Below are positions 23,474 through 32,086 of a stretch of 64,000 nucleotides of DNA, in pieces. The notes beneath the pieces were generated by a model. The model worked only from the letters and a program-made list of their open reading frames with translations, did not search any database and had not been told where the DNA came from. The position numbers were made by a program, and so were the translations under genes. Every line of letters begins with the position of its first letter. Position 1 is the stretch's first letter. Origin of the DNA: Mesorhizobium sp. AR07 (GTDB taxonomy: Bacteria > Pseudomonadota > Alphaproteobacteria > Rhizobiales > Rhizobiaceae); assembly GCF_024746815.1 (NCBI RefSeq), contig NZ_CP080525.1, positions 5,698,501-5,762,500 on the forward strand, read 5' to 3'.

Positions 23474-24760
23474 TTAAACTCCAAACAGGCGGGGAAGCCA
23501 CTCGGTGAGCGACGGGAACGCGACCAGCACCGCGACACAGACAATGCTCGCGATCCAGTAGGGCACCAGCCAGACCGAAACCGACCACATGTCGATCTTC
23601 GCGACCTTGCACACGACGAAGATGTTTGTGCCGATTGGCGGCGTGAACAGGCCTATGCCCAACGTCATGGTGAACACGATGCCGGTTTGATAGGGCGTGA
23701 GCCCCGCCGCGAGCGCGATTGGCACGAGGATAGGCGCCAGGATGATGAGCGCGGGGCCGAGATCCAGCCAGAAGCCCACAACCTTCAGCAATCCCAAAAC
23801 CAGGATGATGGTGATCAATGGCGAGGTGTGCAGTCCGGTAATCCACGCGGCGGCGTTCGCCGGCACTTGCTCCACGGTCAAGATCCAGCCGAATGGCGTG
23901 GCGAGCGCCATGATCATCATGATCACGCCCGTCGTTGCGACGGCGCCGGCCGCAGCGGAATAAAGCGAACGGATCGGAAGTTCCCGATAGACCAGGATAC
24001 CGACGAAGAACGAGTAGACGACTGCAAGAGCAGACGCTTCAGTCGCCGTGGCAATGCCTCCGATTATGGACCCCAGCACGAGCACCGGCATCAACAGCGC
24101 CGGCAATGCACCAATGGCGTCACGGCCGATTTCTCGCCACGACGCCGGTGTCTCGTTGCGCGGGAAATTGTTCCGTCGCGCGACGATGTACGAGGTCACC
24201 ATGAAGGTTGCGGCGATGAAGGCGCCGGGAACCAATGCGGCGACAAGCAGGCCGCCGATGGATGTGCCCGTCAGAACGCCATACAAGATAAGAATGACGC
24301 TTTGCGGTCCTATGATGCCGAGGGTTCCAGATGCCGCGGTCACTGCCGCGGCGAACGCTTTGGGATAGCCCCGTTCCGCCATGGCCGGGATCATGATCGC
24401 GCCGACCGCGCCTGTATCGGCGGTGGCCGAACCGCTTATCCCGCCATAGACAAGGGCGGTCGCTACATTCACCAATCCGAGGCCGCCCCGGATGCGCCCG
24501 AAAACATGCTCTGCCATCCGCATGATCCGTGCGGTCAACCCGCCTCGGTTCATCAATTCGCCGGCGAACAGAAACAGCGGAATCGCCGCAAGCGTAATGG
24601 CATCCGCACCTCGGATCGTCTGCTGTGCGAACCACGCGAACGGCAGACCAAGGTTGCCGAAGTAGATCGTCAGGAGGCTGGCCACGCCCATGCACCAGGC
24701 GATCGGGACACCGATTAGAAGCAAGAACGAAAAGCTTATGATGAGGATCGCGATGGTCAT
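23474..24760 (-). CDS. dctM: TRAP transporter large permease
   Basis: DctM is the 12-helix subunit of tripartite periplasmic transporters that import organic acids with sodium. The start is MTIAILIISFSFLLLIGVPI at 24760, whose ATG overlaps the dctQ stop by four bases (ATGA); the longer frame is a shadow. The 428-residue protein is hydrophobic throughout, with the family signature RGGLTARIMRMAEHVFGRIR and ISGSATADTGAVGAIMIPAM. Length is normal. Confidence 0.92.
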   Translation of the reverse strand: MTIAILIISFSFLLLIGVPIAWCMGVASLLTIYFGNLGLPFAWFAQQTIRGADAITLAAIPLFLFAGELMNRGGLTARIMRMAEHVFGRIRGGLGLVNVATALVYGGISGSATADTGAVGAIMIPAMAERGYPKAFAAAVTAASGTLGIIGPQSVILILYGVLTGTSIGGLLVAALVPGAFIAATFMVTSYIVARRNNFPRNETPASWREIGRDAIGALPALLMPVLVLGSIIGGIATATEASALAVVYSFFVGILVYRELPIRSLYSAAAGAVATTGVIMMIMALATPFGWILTVEQVPANAAAWITGLHTSPLITIILVLGLLKVVGFWLDLGPALIILAPILVPIALAAGLTPYQTGIVFTMTLGIGLFTPPIGTNIFVVCKVAKIDMWSVSVWLVPYWIASIVCVAVLVAFPSLTEWLPRLFGV

Positions 24761-25275
24761 TGCGCGTCGCCTTTCCTGGTCGCCGAAAACAACGAGTCCA
24801 GGATCCGGGGGGCGCGAGAAGCCGCGATGCAAACCGCGGACACGCCCAGGATCAGCACGGTGACCGTGATCACGCCGGTGGGCATCCGCAGCACCGGAGT
24901 AGGCACCAGCCATGAACGTTGCCAAACCGCCCAGCCACTGACGATGAAGGCAATTCCAATCGCCAGCAGCGCGATCGTCCCTATCATGTCAAAGACAGCT
25001 TTCAGACGAACTGGAGCGCTGTGGTTCAGCGCTTCGAATGCGACGTTTTCACCCCGCAGTTCTGCGTTGATCACGCCAATGAACGTGATCCAGATGAACG
25101 CAATACCCGCGACCTCGAAGGACCACTCAACGCCTCCAAATTCGAGATAGCGGGCGATGACGCCGAGCAGCGTCGAGCCAAACATCACGATGAACGCAAC
25201 CACACCGATGAATTCGAATGCGAGCATCAGGCGCCCCCACCCGCCGGGTGGGGGTTTCAACGAATCGGGATCCAT
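24757..25275 (-). CDS. dctQ: TRAP transporter small permease
   Basis: The 172-residue protein has four hydrophobic segments (about 20-42, 56-73, 97-118 and 137-157), as expected for DctQ, which pairs with DctM. Met at 25275 (MDPDSLKPPPGGWGRLMLAF) follows TGAGGTGA; the ORF extends 22 codons upstream but with no signal. The segment GGVEWSFEVAGIAFIWITFI is typical of the family. It begins 10 bases after dctP. Confidence 0.88.
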   Translation of the reverse strand: MDPDSLKPPPGGWGRLMLAFEFIGVVAFIVMFGSTLLGVIARYLEFGGVEWSFEVAGIAFIWITFIGVINAELRGENVAFEALNHSAPVRLKAVFDMIGTIALLAIGIAFIVSGWAVWQRSWLVPTPVLRMPTGVITVTVLILGVSAVCIAASRAPRILDSLFSATRKGDAQ

Positions 25276-25285
25276 TGAAATCACC

Positions 25286-26281
25286 TCAGTTGGAGGTCGC
25301 GGCTTGCTTGACCGCGGACACCAGATCAGCGCCCCATTCATTGGAGAACTTGTCGTAGACGGGTTTGACGAGCACGACGAACGGCGCCGTATCCACGGTG
25401 GTGACCTTGACGCCTTTCTTCTCGAGCTTCTTCTGCGTTTCGGCGTATGTCGCTGTCAGTTCGCTGCGATACCAGGCAACCGTATCGGAGGCGGATTTTT
25501 TCACCGCCGCCTGTTCGTCGGGAGTGAGGGAGTCGAACTTGTCCTTGTTCATGTACCACCAGTTGGCGGTCCAGATATAATTCGAGATCGAAAGGTTCTT
25601 CACGACCTCGTACCATTTGGAGTCGTAGTAATCGCGCATCTCGGGTTCGACGGCTGCAACGACGTGCGACTGCAGCGCGGTGTAGACCTGACCGAAGGGA
25701 ATGGACTCCGCGAGCGCGCCCAGTTCTTTCATCGTAGCCAGAATAACCGGGTTCGGAGGTGTCCTGATCTTGATTCCGGCGAGGTCGGCCGGCGTCACAA
25801 CCGCCTTGCTGGTGGCGAACTGGCGGAACCCTGAATCCAAAACGCCGAGCATAAGGTAGCCGCGGCCTTCACCAAGGCGTTGCACCTTTTGTCCCTCGTC
25901 GCTGTCCAGGAATTTGTGGACATTGTCCGCATCGCGAAACAGGAACGGCAGCGAAAGCACATTCAAGCGTGGGTCGATTGCATCGACAGCTCCGCCAAGG
26001 CCGATGTCGATGGCCCCCGCGCCGACGCCATCGGCGATCGGGCCTTCGTCACCCAATTGGGCATTTGGGAAAATCTGGATTTTCACCGATCCCTTTGTCG
26101 TGTCGGTGACTTCGGCTGCGAATTTCTCTATCGCCTTGTTGATAAGGCTATCGGGAGACGAAGCATGGGCAAGCCGCAATGTCGTTTCGGCGCTTGCCTG
26201 GGCCACCCACAGGCTCGAGACGCAGATGACGCCCCCGATGAGCGAGGCGAGAATCTGGCGCCGTTTCGTGGTCTTCAACAT
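25286..26281 (-). CDS. dctP: TRAP transporter solute-binding protein
   Basis: The periplasmic 331-residue receptor captures the substrate. Residues 1-31 are a signal peptide (cleaved at AQASA). The mature protein has the DctP hallmark IKIRTPPNPVILATMKELGA, whose Arg binds a substrate carboxylate in characterised members, and SIPFGQVYTALQSHVVAAVE. The ligand is therefore probably an organic acid. It is first in the operon dctPQM-aminotransferase-quiC1 and is transcribed divergently from a LysR gene. Confidence 0.9.
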   Translation of the reverse strand: MLKTTKRRQILASLIGGVICVSSLWVAQASAETTLRLAHASSPDSLINKAIEKFAAEVTDTTKGSVKIQIFPNAQLGDEGPIADGVGAGAIDIGLGGAVDAIDPRLNVLSLPFLFRDADNVHKFLDSDEGQKVQRLGEGRGYLMLGVLDSGFRQFATSKAVVTPADLAGIKIRTPPNPVILATMKELGALAESIPFGQVYTALQSHVVAAVEPEMRDYYDSKWYEVVKNLSISNYIWTANWWYMNKDKFDSLTPDEQAAVKKSASDTVAWYRSELTATYAETQKKLEKKGVKVTTVDTAPFVVLVKPVYDKFSNEWGADLVSAVKQAATSN

Positions 26282-26515
26282 TGGTTCCCCTTTGCGATCT
26301 TGTTTATTGCCGCACCGCTAAAATAGCTGCGCCAGCGGACCTGAAAACCGCAGATTTGTTATTGCAGCATAAGCGTCGTTGATACCTGGCAAGCCGCTGA
26401 TGCAATTCCAGACACCGCTCATCCGGGGCGCGGTCAAAAGGTTCAAATTCAGATTCATGTGCTGCGAACGTCATCATCTGGCATAATCAACCTGCGAACC
26501 CTTGGAGCTGGATGA
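26282..26515. promoter_or_regulatory. Divergent promoter region dctP / LysR
   Basis: Two CTGCGAAC direct repeats, at about 26461 and 26493, lie close to the LysR start, and the region is where a LysR regulator would bind to control both directions. A convincing T-N11-A site was not fixed by eye. Confidence 0.35.
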
Positions 26516-27418
26516 ATGCGCAACCTCGACAGCGATGCATTGGCGGCCTTCGTCGCTGTCGCGGAAACAGGCAGTTTTACCGCGGCCGCCGAGCGCCTCG
26601 GTCGAACCCAAGCCGCCGTCAGCATGGCAATCGGCAGGTGGGAGGAGCGTCTCGACTTGCGCTTGTTCGATCGAGGCCACCGCCGCGTAACGCTCACTCC
26701 GATTGGTGAGCGGCTGTTGGGCTACGCGCGCAGGATTCGCGCGATAGAAGACGAGGCTCTTGCGACGCTCCTCGAAGGCAGAAACGAAAGCCGAGTGCGG
26801 TTGGGCATGCCGGACGACTACCTCACTTTGTTTGGCACGGCGCTTATGCAGCGCTTCGTCCCACAGCACCCGACTGTCAGTCTCGATCTTCAGTATGATT
26901 TTTCGCACCGTCTCGAATACATGGTCGAAAATCGCGAACTGGACATAGCGATCATCACCCAGAACGCAGGAGATCCCAAAGGCGAGGTCATTCGATTGGA
27001 GAAACAAGTCTGGTGTTCCGCGCCGAACAGACGGCCCGAGGAAGCCAGCTGTGTCCAACTCGCGCTTTTCCCTGACGGGTGCCGGGCGCGTCCGCAGATT
27101 TTGTCTGCTCTCGAACGGGCGAACCGTCGCTGGCGCATTGTCTATTCGTCTTCCGATATAGCCGGCATTCAGTTGGCGGTTGCTTCCGGCGATCTTTTGA
27201 CGGTCCTGCCGGAAGCCGCTGTGCCGGCGGAGTGGCGCAAGCTGACGCCTGAGGATGGAATGCCGGACCTCCCACTTCTGCGCCTGGCGATGGTTCTTCC
27301 ACAACAACCACGCCTGCCGGTCAGGCAACTAGCGACTTTCCTGAGAATGGAGTTTCAAAGCACAGTGGTCGAACCGTTTCCCGGTCGGGTGTCGAAGCTT
27401 CAAGGCTTGTCCCACTGA
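26516..27418 (+). CDS. LysR-family transcriptional regulator of the TRAP operon
   Basis: The 300-residue protein has an N-terminal winged helix (SDALAAFVAVAETGSFTAAA, RTQAAVSMAIGRWEERLDLR) and a substrate-binding half starting about residue 90. The helix contains Gly-Arg-Trp where most LysR proteins have Lys-Arg-Leu, a small oddity. GGAG is 7 bases before ATG. Divergence from dctP suggests that it senses the transported acid or a downstream intermediate and activates the operon. Confidence 0.88.
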   Translation: MRNLDSDALAAFVAVAETGSFTAAAERLGRTQAAVSMAIGRWEERLDLRLFDRGHRRVTLTPIGERLLGYARRIRAIEDEALATLLEGRNESRVRLGMPDDYLTLFGTALMQRFVPQHPTVSLDLQYDFSHRLEYMVENRELDIAIITQNAGDPKGEVIRLEKQVWCSAPNRRPEEASCVQLALFPDGCRARPQILSALERANRRWRIVYSSSDIAGIQLAVASGDLLTVLPEAAVPAEWRKLTPEDGMPDLPLLRLAMVLPQQPRLPVRQLATFLRMEFQSTVVEPFPGRVSKLQGLSH

Positions 27419-27509
27419 CGCTGATGTCACTTGCAGGGAGGAAGGCAAAGAGGACCGCGGCCTCGCCTTCTGATGCAGGAGGGCCATGCCGTCATTTCCG
27501 GCGTCGTCG

Positions 27510-27620
27510 AGCGAAGTTAATCTGCGCGCCAATTTCTCGGCTGGGAGTTCGGCTAACCGATGCCGAAATCGAGGCGATCCGTGCGCTTGACTGCGGTCAT
27601 CGCCGCGCTGGAACATCCAA
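27510..27620 (+). pseudogene. Aldo/keto reductase C-terminal remnant
   Basis: SSEVNLRANFSA in one frame and VRLTDAEIEAIRALDCGHR in another together resemble the end of an aldo/keto reductase, where this segment follows the NADPH-binding loop. A frameshift separates the halves near 27540. The rest of 27419-27742 shows nothing recognisable. Confidence 0.35.
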
Positions 27621-27742
27621 AGCGCAATTTGGAGCACTCGATCTGGGGACAGTACCCACGCGCGATATGGAAAAATCCCACGGCAACCTCAAGAGAGCTT
27701 TCCATCATCGTGGCGAAGCCGGCCACAACTCTATCCGGTCCG

Positions 27743-28844
27743 CTAGGACACATCTTCGTCCGAACTGAACGGCGCGCTGCGCTCGTAAACACTCGCCAAT
27801 TCGACGAACTTGCATGTCTGTGCCGAGATAGACAGTGCTTCACCAATCTCCAGGATATGAAGAGCACGGCGGATTGAAGCGCGGGGCTCGCGCCTTGTCC
27901 TTATCGACACGGACATTTCCGCAAGCCCCAAGCCGCGATAATTGTTGAAATGGCCATCCGGGCCTCCAAACCGCCGTTCCGCGCTGGTGAAAGTCTGCCA
28001 GCCGGTTTTCCGTCCGACATGGACGTCCCCACCAAACTGATCGGGATCGGGGAGCCGTATCGTCCCTTCCGAGCCGTACAATTCGATATGCGGCAGCGAG
28101 TGCGCCTGCACGTCCCAACTTGTTCCGAGCGAGATCTGCGTGCCCGACGCAAAGGAAAGAAGGCACCAGAAGGTGGTGGGAACCTCGACGTCGATTTGGG
28201 CTCCCGCTTTCGGCCCGGCCTTCATGATCCGCGTCGCGCGCGGCAGGCTGGACATTGCTGCCACCCGCTTCACTGGGCCGAGCAGCTCGAGCAGCACCGT
28301 CAGATAATAGGGAGCAACATCGAGCAACGGCCCGCCGCCTGCCTTGAAGAAGAACTCGGCATTGGGATGCCTGTCCTCCATGCCGGCAGACAGGAAGAAG
28401 GCGATGCCGCCCGTCACGCGGCCGATCGTTCCGGTATCCACCAGTCCGCGCGCGAATTGGTGCGAGGCTCCCATGAACGTATCAGGCGCCACCGCTGCGA
28501 CCAGGCCCCGCGCCTCCGCCTCATTGGCAATGAGAAGCCCTTCCCGTATAGGTCGCGGCAAGCGGCTTTTCTGAATAGACGTGTTTCCCGGCGCGAAGCG
28601 CCGCCATGGTGATCGGAAAATGGGCCGCCGGCGGTGTAAGATTGAGGATTATGTCGATATCGGCCCGACGAAGCAGCGTCTCGACCTCGCATCCGTCGAT
28701 GCCGAATTCGAGGCCTCGCGCCTCGGCCTTGTGAAGATTGCGATCCGCGACTGCCTTGATTTCGTAATCCCGAAAGAGAGAGGCATTCCTCAGATACGCC
28801 CCAGAGATTTGCCCGCAGCCGACGATACCGACGCCTGTTCGCAT
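27743..28844 (-). pseudogene. Gfo/Idh/MocA oxidoreductase, frameshifted
   Basis: The family comprises NAD(P)-dependent sugar or inositol dehydrogenases. From ATG 28844 the first 94 residues hold the Rossmann motif VGIVGCGQISGAYLRNASLF and the catalytic-helix segment HVYSEKPLAATY. The frame then breaks; an extra base near 28549 moves the remaining 268 residues (REGLLIANEAEARGL onward, with the C-terminal substrate domain GPLLDVAPYYLTVLLELLGP) to another frame. The total fits a normal protein of about 366 residues. It lies 19 bases after the GMC gene in the same operon. Mutation or sequencing error is undecided. Confidence 0.8.
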
Positions 28845-28863
28845 GATCGATTTCTCGCTTTGT

Positions 28864-30513
28864 TCAGATTGTGTTTGCGATGTGGGTCGCGTTGCGAAAC
28901 GCCAGCGCCATGATGGTAAGAACCGGGTTATAGCCGCCGTTCGTCGGATGCAGCGAGCCATCGCAGACAAACAGGTTCTCATGTCCCCACACCTTGCCGA
29001 AAGCATCAGTGACGGAGTTCTCCGGCCTGTCGCCCATCCGGCAGGTTCCAGCCTGATGCTGCCCTCCCGACAATTGCGGGGAGGGCGGCGCACCCCATGT
29101 CTTCAAGGCTCCCGACGCCCGCAGCCATTCATCAGCCTTGCCGTGGATGTAGGCTGCCGTTTTCTTGGTTTCGTCGTGGATCGAGCCGGAGAGTCGGGCC
29201 ACGCGGCGTCCAAACAGATCACGGCAATGTTCATCCAAAGTGACCCGAGAACCGGGCGAGGGGATCTCTTGTACGGGTCCCTTTATTTGCGTGACACGCC
29301 GGAAATTCGTCCTCATGAACCGCTTGGCCTCGAGGCCGTATCGGGGAAGACCGGGCGGCAGCGCTGCCTTCCAGAATATCACCGGCAGCATCACGAAGTC
29401 GTCGGCCAGCATCGCGCCCCCGATTACGCCTTCGTTGCCATGATTGTAATCGCACGTCGCGATCGTCACGCCGGGTCCTTTGGAATCCTGGACCGCATGA
29501 TCGAAGAGACCGAATACGATCGGATAGATGTGGCCCTGGAGATTTCTGCCGACCAGATCTCCGGAATTTCCCAATCCGTGTGGCTCCTTGTCGGTCTTCG
29601 ACAGCAACAGCAACCTGGCGGTTTCGATTGCGCCCGCGGAGAGCACAACCGTCCTTGCGGAGATGAAATCGCGCTTCAGGTTGCCGTCCGCGTTAAGCGC
29701 AACCACATAGACACCGACGACCTTGCCTTCAGCATCGGTGGCGATCCGGTCGACCGTCGTTTGCGCAAGCACTGTGCATCGGCCGGTGGCTACCGCCCTT
29801 GGAATCATAGTGTTCTGTGTGCCGTTCTTGGCGTCCGTCGGACACATGAAACCCACGCAGGAACCGCATTGGATACAAGCCTTGCGGCCAAGACGAGGCA
29901 CGGTGTTGATCAGGAGCGGCGGCACGAACGTGTTCAAGCCAAGCGCGTCCGCGCCTTTCCTGAGAACGTCAGTCCCCGGATTGCCGGGTACTGGCGGCAT
30001 GGGATAATCGCGATTGCGAATGCCCTCCTGCGGATTTTGTCCGCCTTGCCCGCTCACCCCGATTTCGTGTTCCGCGCGCTCGTACCACGGCTCGAGTTCG
30101 CTGTAGTCGAACGGCCAGTCGACGAGAGACGACCGCTCCGGCACCCCGTAGCGCGAAGCCATACGGAAGTCGTCCGGGTGGAATCGCCAAGCAAGGCCCC
30201 CATAGACCGTGGTCCCGCTGCCGAGTGCCGACGCGTTGGCGTGGTAGTTCGCCTCATGAGGTCGCACGACATGGGAGTTTCCCTGCGCATCCACGAAAAC
30301 CCGCGGGTTGCCTTCGATATCCGGTCCAGTGTTATGTCCGTAACGTGAGAGCCGATGGTTCCGCAGGTGATCGCGATATCCGCTATTATCGTAGCGCCGC
30401 TCTTTTCCCCGTTCAATCAGCAGCACGGTCTTGCCACCTTCCGCGAGCACACAGGCAACAATCCCTCCCGCCGCGCCGCTGCCGACGACGATCGCGTCAA
30501 ACGCTGGATTCAT
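28864..30513 (-). CDS. GMC-family FAD sugar/polyol dehydrogenase, large subunit
   Basis: The 549-residue flavoprotein oxidises a hydroxyl of a sugar or sugar acid. Seen: FAD site AIVVGSGAAGGIVACVLAEG at the N-terminus, a CIQCGSCVGFMCP cysteine cluster about residue 200 (as in gluconate and sorbosone-type dehydrogenases), and the GMC C-terminal His/Asn pair in LHPTNGGYNPVLT. The ATG at 30513 overlaps the small-subunit stop by four bases. No Tat or Sec signal is visible, and no cytochrome c subunit gene follows, unlike classical membrane gluconate dehydrogenase. Confidence 0.85.
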   Translation of the reverse strand: MNPAFDAIVVGSGAAGGIVACVLAEGGKTVLLIERGKERRYDNSGYRDHLRNHRLSRYGHNTGPDIEGNPRVFVDAQGNSHVVRPHEANYHANASALGSGTTVYGGLAWRFHPDDFRMASRYGVPERSSLVDWPFDYSELEPWYERAEHEIGVSGQGGQNPQEGIRNRDYPMPPVPGNPGTDVLRKGADALGLNTFVPPLLINTVPRLGRKACIQCGSCVGFMCPTDAKNGTQNTMIPRAVATGRCTVLAQTTVDRIATDAEGKVVGVYVVALNADGNLKRDFISARTVVLSAGAIETARLLLLSKTDKEPHGLGNSGDLVGRNLQGHIYPIVFGLFDHAVQDSKGPGVTIATCDYNHGNEGVIGGAMLADDFVMLPVIFWKAALPPGLPRYGLEAKRFMRTNFRRVTQIKGPVQEIPSPGSRVTLDEHCRDLFGRRVARLSGSIHDETKKTAAYIHGKADEWLRASGALKTWGAPPSPQLSGGQHQAGTCRMGDRPENSVTDAFGKVWGHENLFVCDGSLHPTNGGYNPVLTIMALAFRNATHIANTI

Positions 30514-30968
30514 GCACATAGCTTTCCGCGAACCATGTCCTGCATATTCGAGGGTGGGCCGTCCGGCCCATCGGGTAGCCCCGGTTCGTACCCGATCATC
30601 CGCCATGAAAGCGCGTGGGGATTGGAACCGTTGCCCGGGTTGGAGTAGTAGCCTTCGGCGACCAGTTCACAGAGCGTAGCGAACCAAGGGGCGTGGGCGT
30701 GCCGCAGAACAATCTCGTCCTGTTGTCTTGCGGGTGCATCGACAAATGCAACGCCGAATACGGTGTGTGCTTCCCGATCCAGTCTTCTCAAGCCTTCGAA
30801 AACGAGAGATCCGGACGGCTCCGTGCCGCTCCTCCAGAGCCCCAGGAGAAACTCGCTTACCCCCGCTTGCCCAGCGGAGGGGAAATCATCCTCGGGTATG
30901 ATGAAGTCAACAACCCTCGACAGTAAATCCACATCGCGCCGTTGAGGACATATGTCCTTAGTCGCCAT
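30510..30968 (-). CDS. Gluconate 2-dehydrogenase subunit 3 family protein
   Basis: The 152-residue product has the subunit-3 pattern: LLSRVVDFIIPEDDFPSAGQ near the N-terminus, GVSEFLLGLW and FATLCELVAEGYYSNPGNGS near the end. It acts as the small partner of the GMC flavoprotein encoded next. The start at 30968 overlaps the ABC ATPase stop by 11 bases. In periplasmic relatives this subunit carries the Tat signal; here the N-terminus (MATKDICPQRRD) has none, so the pair may be cytoplasmic. Confidence 0.8.
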   Translation of the reverse strand: MATKDICPQRRDVDLLSRVVDFIIPEDDFPSAGQAGVSEFLLGLWRSGTEPSGSLVFEGLRRLDREAHTVFGVAFVDAPARQQDEIVLRHAHAPWFATLCELVAEGYYSNPGNGSNPHALSWRMIGYEPGLPDGPDGPPSNMQDMVRGKLCA

Positions 30969-32058
30969 ATAGAGCGCTCCCGTTTTCGCGGTCGAAGACG
31001 TAGATGCTTTTGGGATCGACACACAGGGTAAGCCGGGTCCCCCGTCTTAAGGAAGCATCAGGCGACAGGCGCGCAACGGCCTTCGTGCCGGCGATGATGA
31101 AGTGTACCAGGGTATCCATTCCAAGAGGCTCGACAAGCTCTGCAACGGCTTCGATGCGGGTCGATACTTGGCCTCCGTTTGGGCCGAGGGATAAATGTTC
31201 GGGCCGGATACCAAGGTCGACCGTCCGTCCAACCGCGTCGGCGAATCTGGAAATGCCTGCAGGCAGTTCGAGACGCGAGCCATCGGACAGGACGCCGATC
31301 AGCTGTTTTCCGTGTCGTTCAAGCGCCGCGCTGACGAAATTCATGCCAGGCGACCCGATGAACCCGGCTACGAACTTGCTCGCCGGTTTCAAGTATAGTT
31401 CCTGAGGCGGCGCGATCTGCTCTATCTTGCCGGCATTCATGACGACCACCCTGTCGGCAAGCGTCATCGCCTCGATCTGGTCATGGGTGACATAGACCGT
31501 TGTGGTCGGCACCGCCTCGTGGATCTGTTTGATCTCCGCGCGCATCTGGACGCGGAGCTTGGCATCCAAGTTCGAGAGCGGCTCGTCGAACAGGAATACC
31601 GCCGGATTTCTGATCATGGCGCGCCCCATTGCAACGCGTTGGCGCTGTCCGCCAGAGAGTTGCCTTGGTTTGCGTTTGAGCAGGTGGCCGATGTCCAGGA
31701 TCCGGGCGGTCTCGATCAGTCTCGTCTGGATTTCACCACGCGGCGTCTTCTTCAAACGCAGCCCGAACGTGATGTTGTCCTCAACCGAAAGATGTGGGTA
31801 AAGCGCATAGTTCTGGAAAACCATCGCGATGTCCCGCTCTCCCGGCAGGAGGTCATTGACCCGTCGCTCACCGATTTTTATTTCTCCGTCCGTAATTGTC
31901 TCAAGCCCGGCGATCATGCGCAGTGTGGTGGATTTTCCGCATCCGGAAGGGCCGACCAGCACCACGAACTCGTGATCCTTGATCGTGAGGTCGATACCGT
32001 GGACGGTTTGAACGCCCCCATAGGCTTTGACGACTTTGTTCAGCTCGATGGCGGCCAT
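30958..32058 (-). CDS. Carbohydrate ABC transporter ATPase (UgpC/MsmK type)
   Basis: The 366-residue ATPase drives the sugar importer encoded on the opposite arm (36461-39560). Walker A GPSGCGKSTTLRMIAGLE (about residue 36), signature LSGGQRQRVAMGRA, Walker B VFLFDEPLSNLD and switch His in TVYVTHDQIEAMT are intact. The C-terminal TOBE/OB domain (LGIRPEHLSLG) is present. GGAGG before ATG 32058 sets the start. The importer's ATPase sits in the minus-strand operon with the catabolic genes. Confidence 0.92.
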   Translation of the reverse strand: MAAIELNKVVKAYGGVQTVHGIDLTIKDHEFVVLVGPSGCGKSTTLRMIAGLETITDGEIKIGERRVNDLLPGERDIAMVFQNYALYPHLSVEDNITFGLRLKKTPRGEIQTRLIETARILDIGHLLKRKPRQLSGGQRQRVAMGRAMIRNPAVFLFDEPLSNLDAKLRVQMRAEIKQIHEAVPTTTVYVTHDQIEAMTLADRVVVMNAGKIEQIAPPQELYLKPASKFVAGFIGSPGMNFVSAALERHGKQLIGVLSDGSRLELPAGISRFADAVGRTVDLGIRPEHLSLGPNGGQVSTRIEAVAELVEPLGMDTLVHFIIAGTKAVARLSPDASLRRGTRLTLCVDPKSIYVFDRENGSALYGD

Positions 32059-32086
32059 AAGGCCCTCCAGTGTTGGGTCTTGGCGG

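Noticed and set aside
23462-24718. 418-codon plus-strand ORF
   Set aside because: It lies wholly opposite dctM, is made of Arg/Asp/Gln/His-rich runs and has no ribosome-binding site.
28843-30348. 501-codon plus-strand ORF
   Set aside because: It is antisense to the GMC dehydrogenase, which has FAD and His/Asn motifs.
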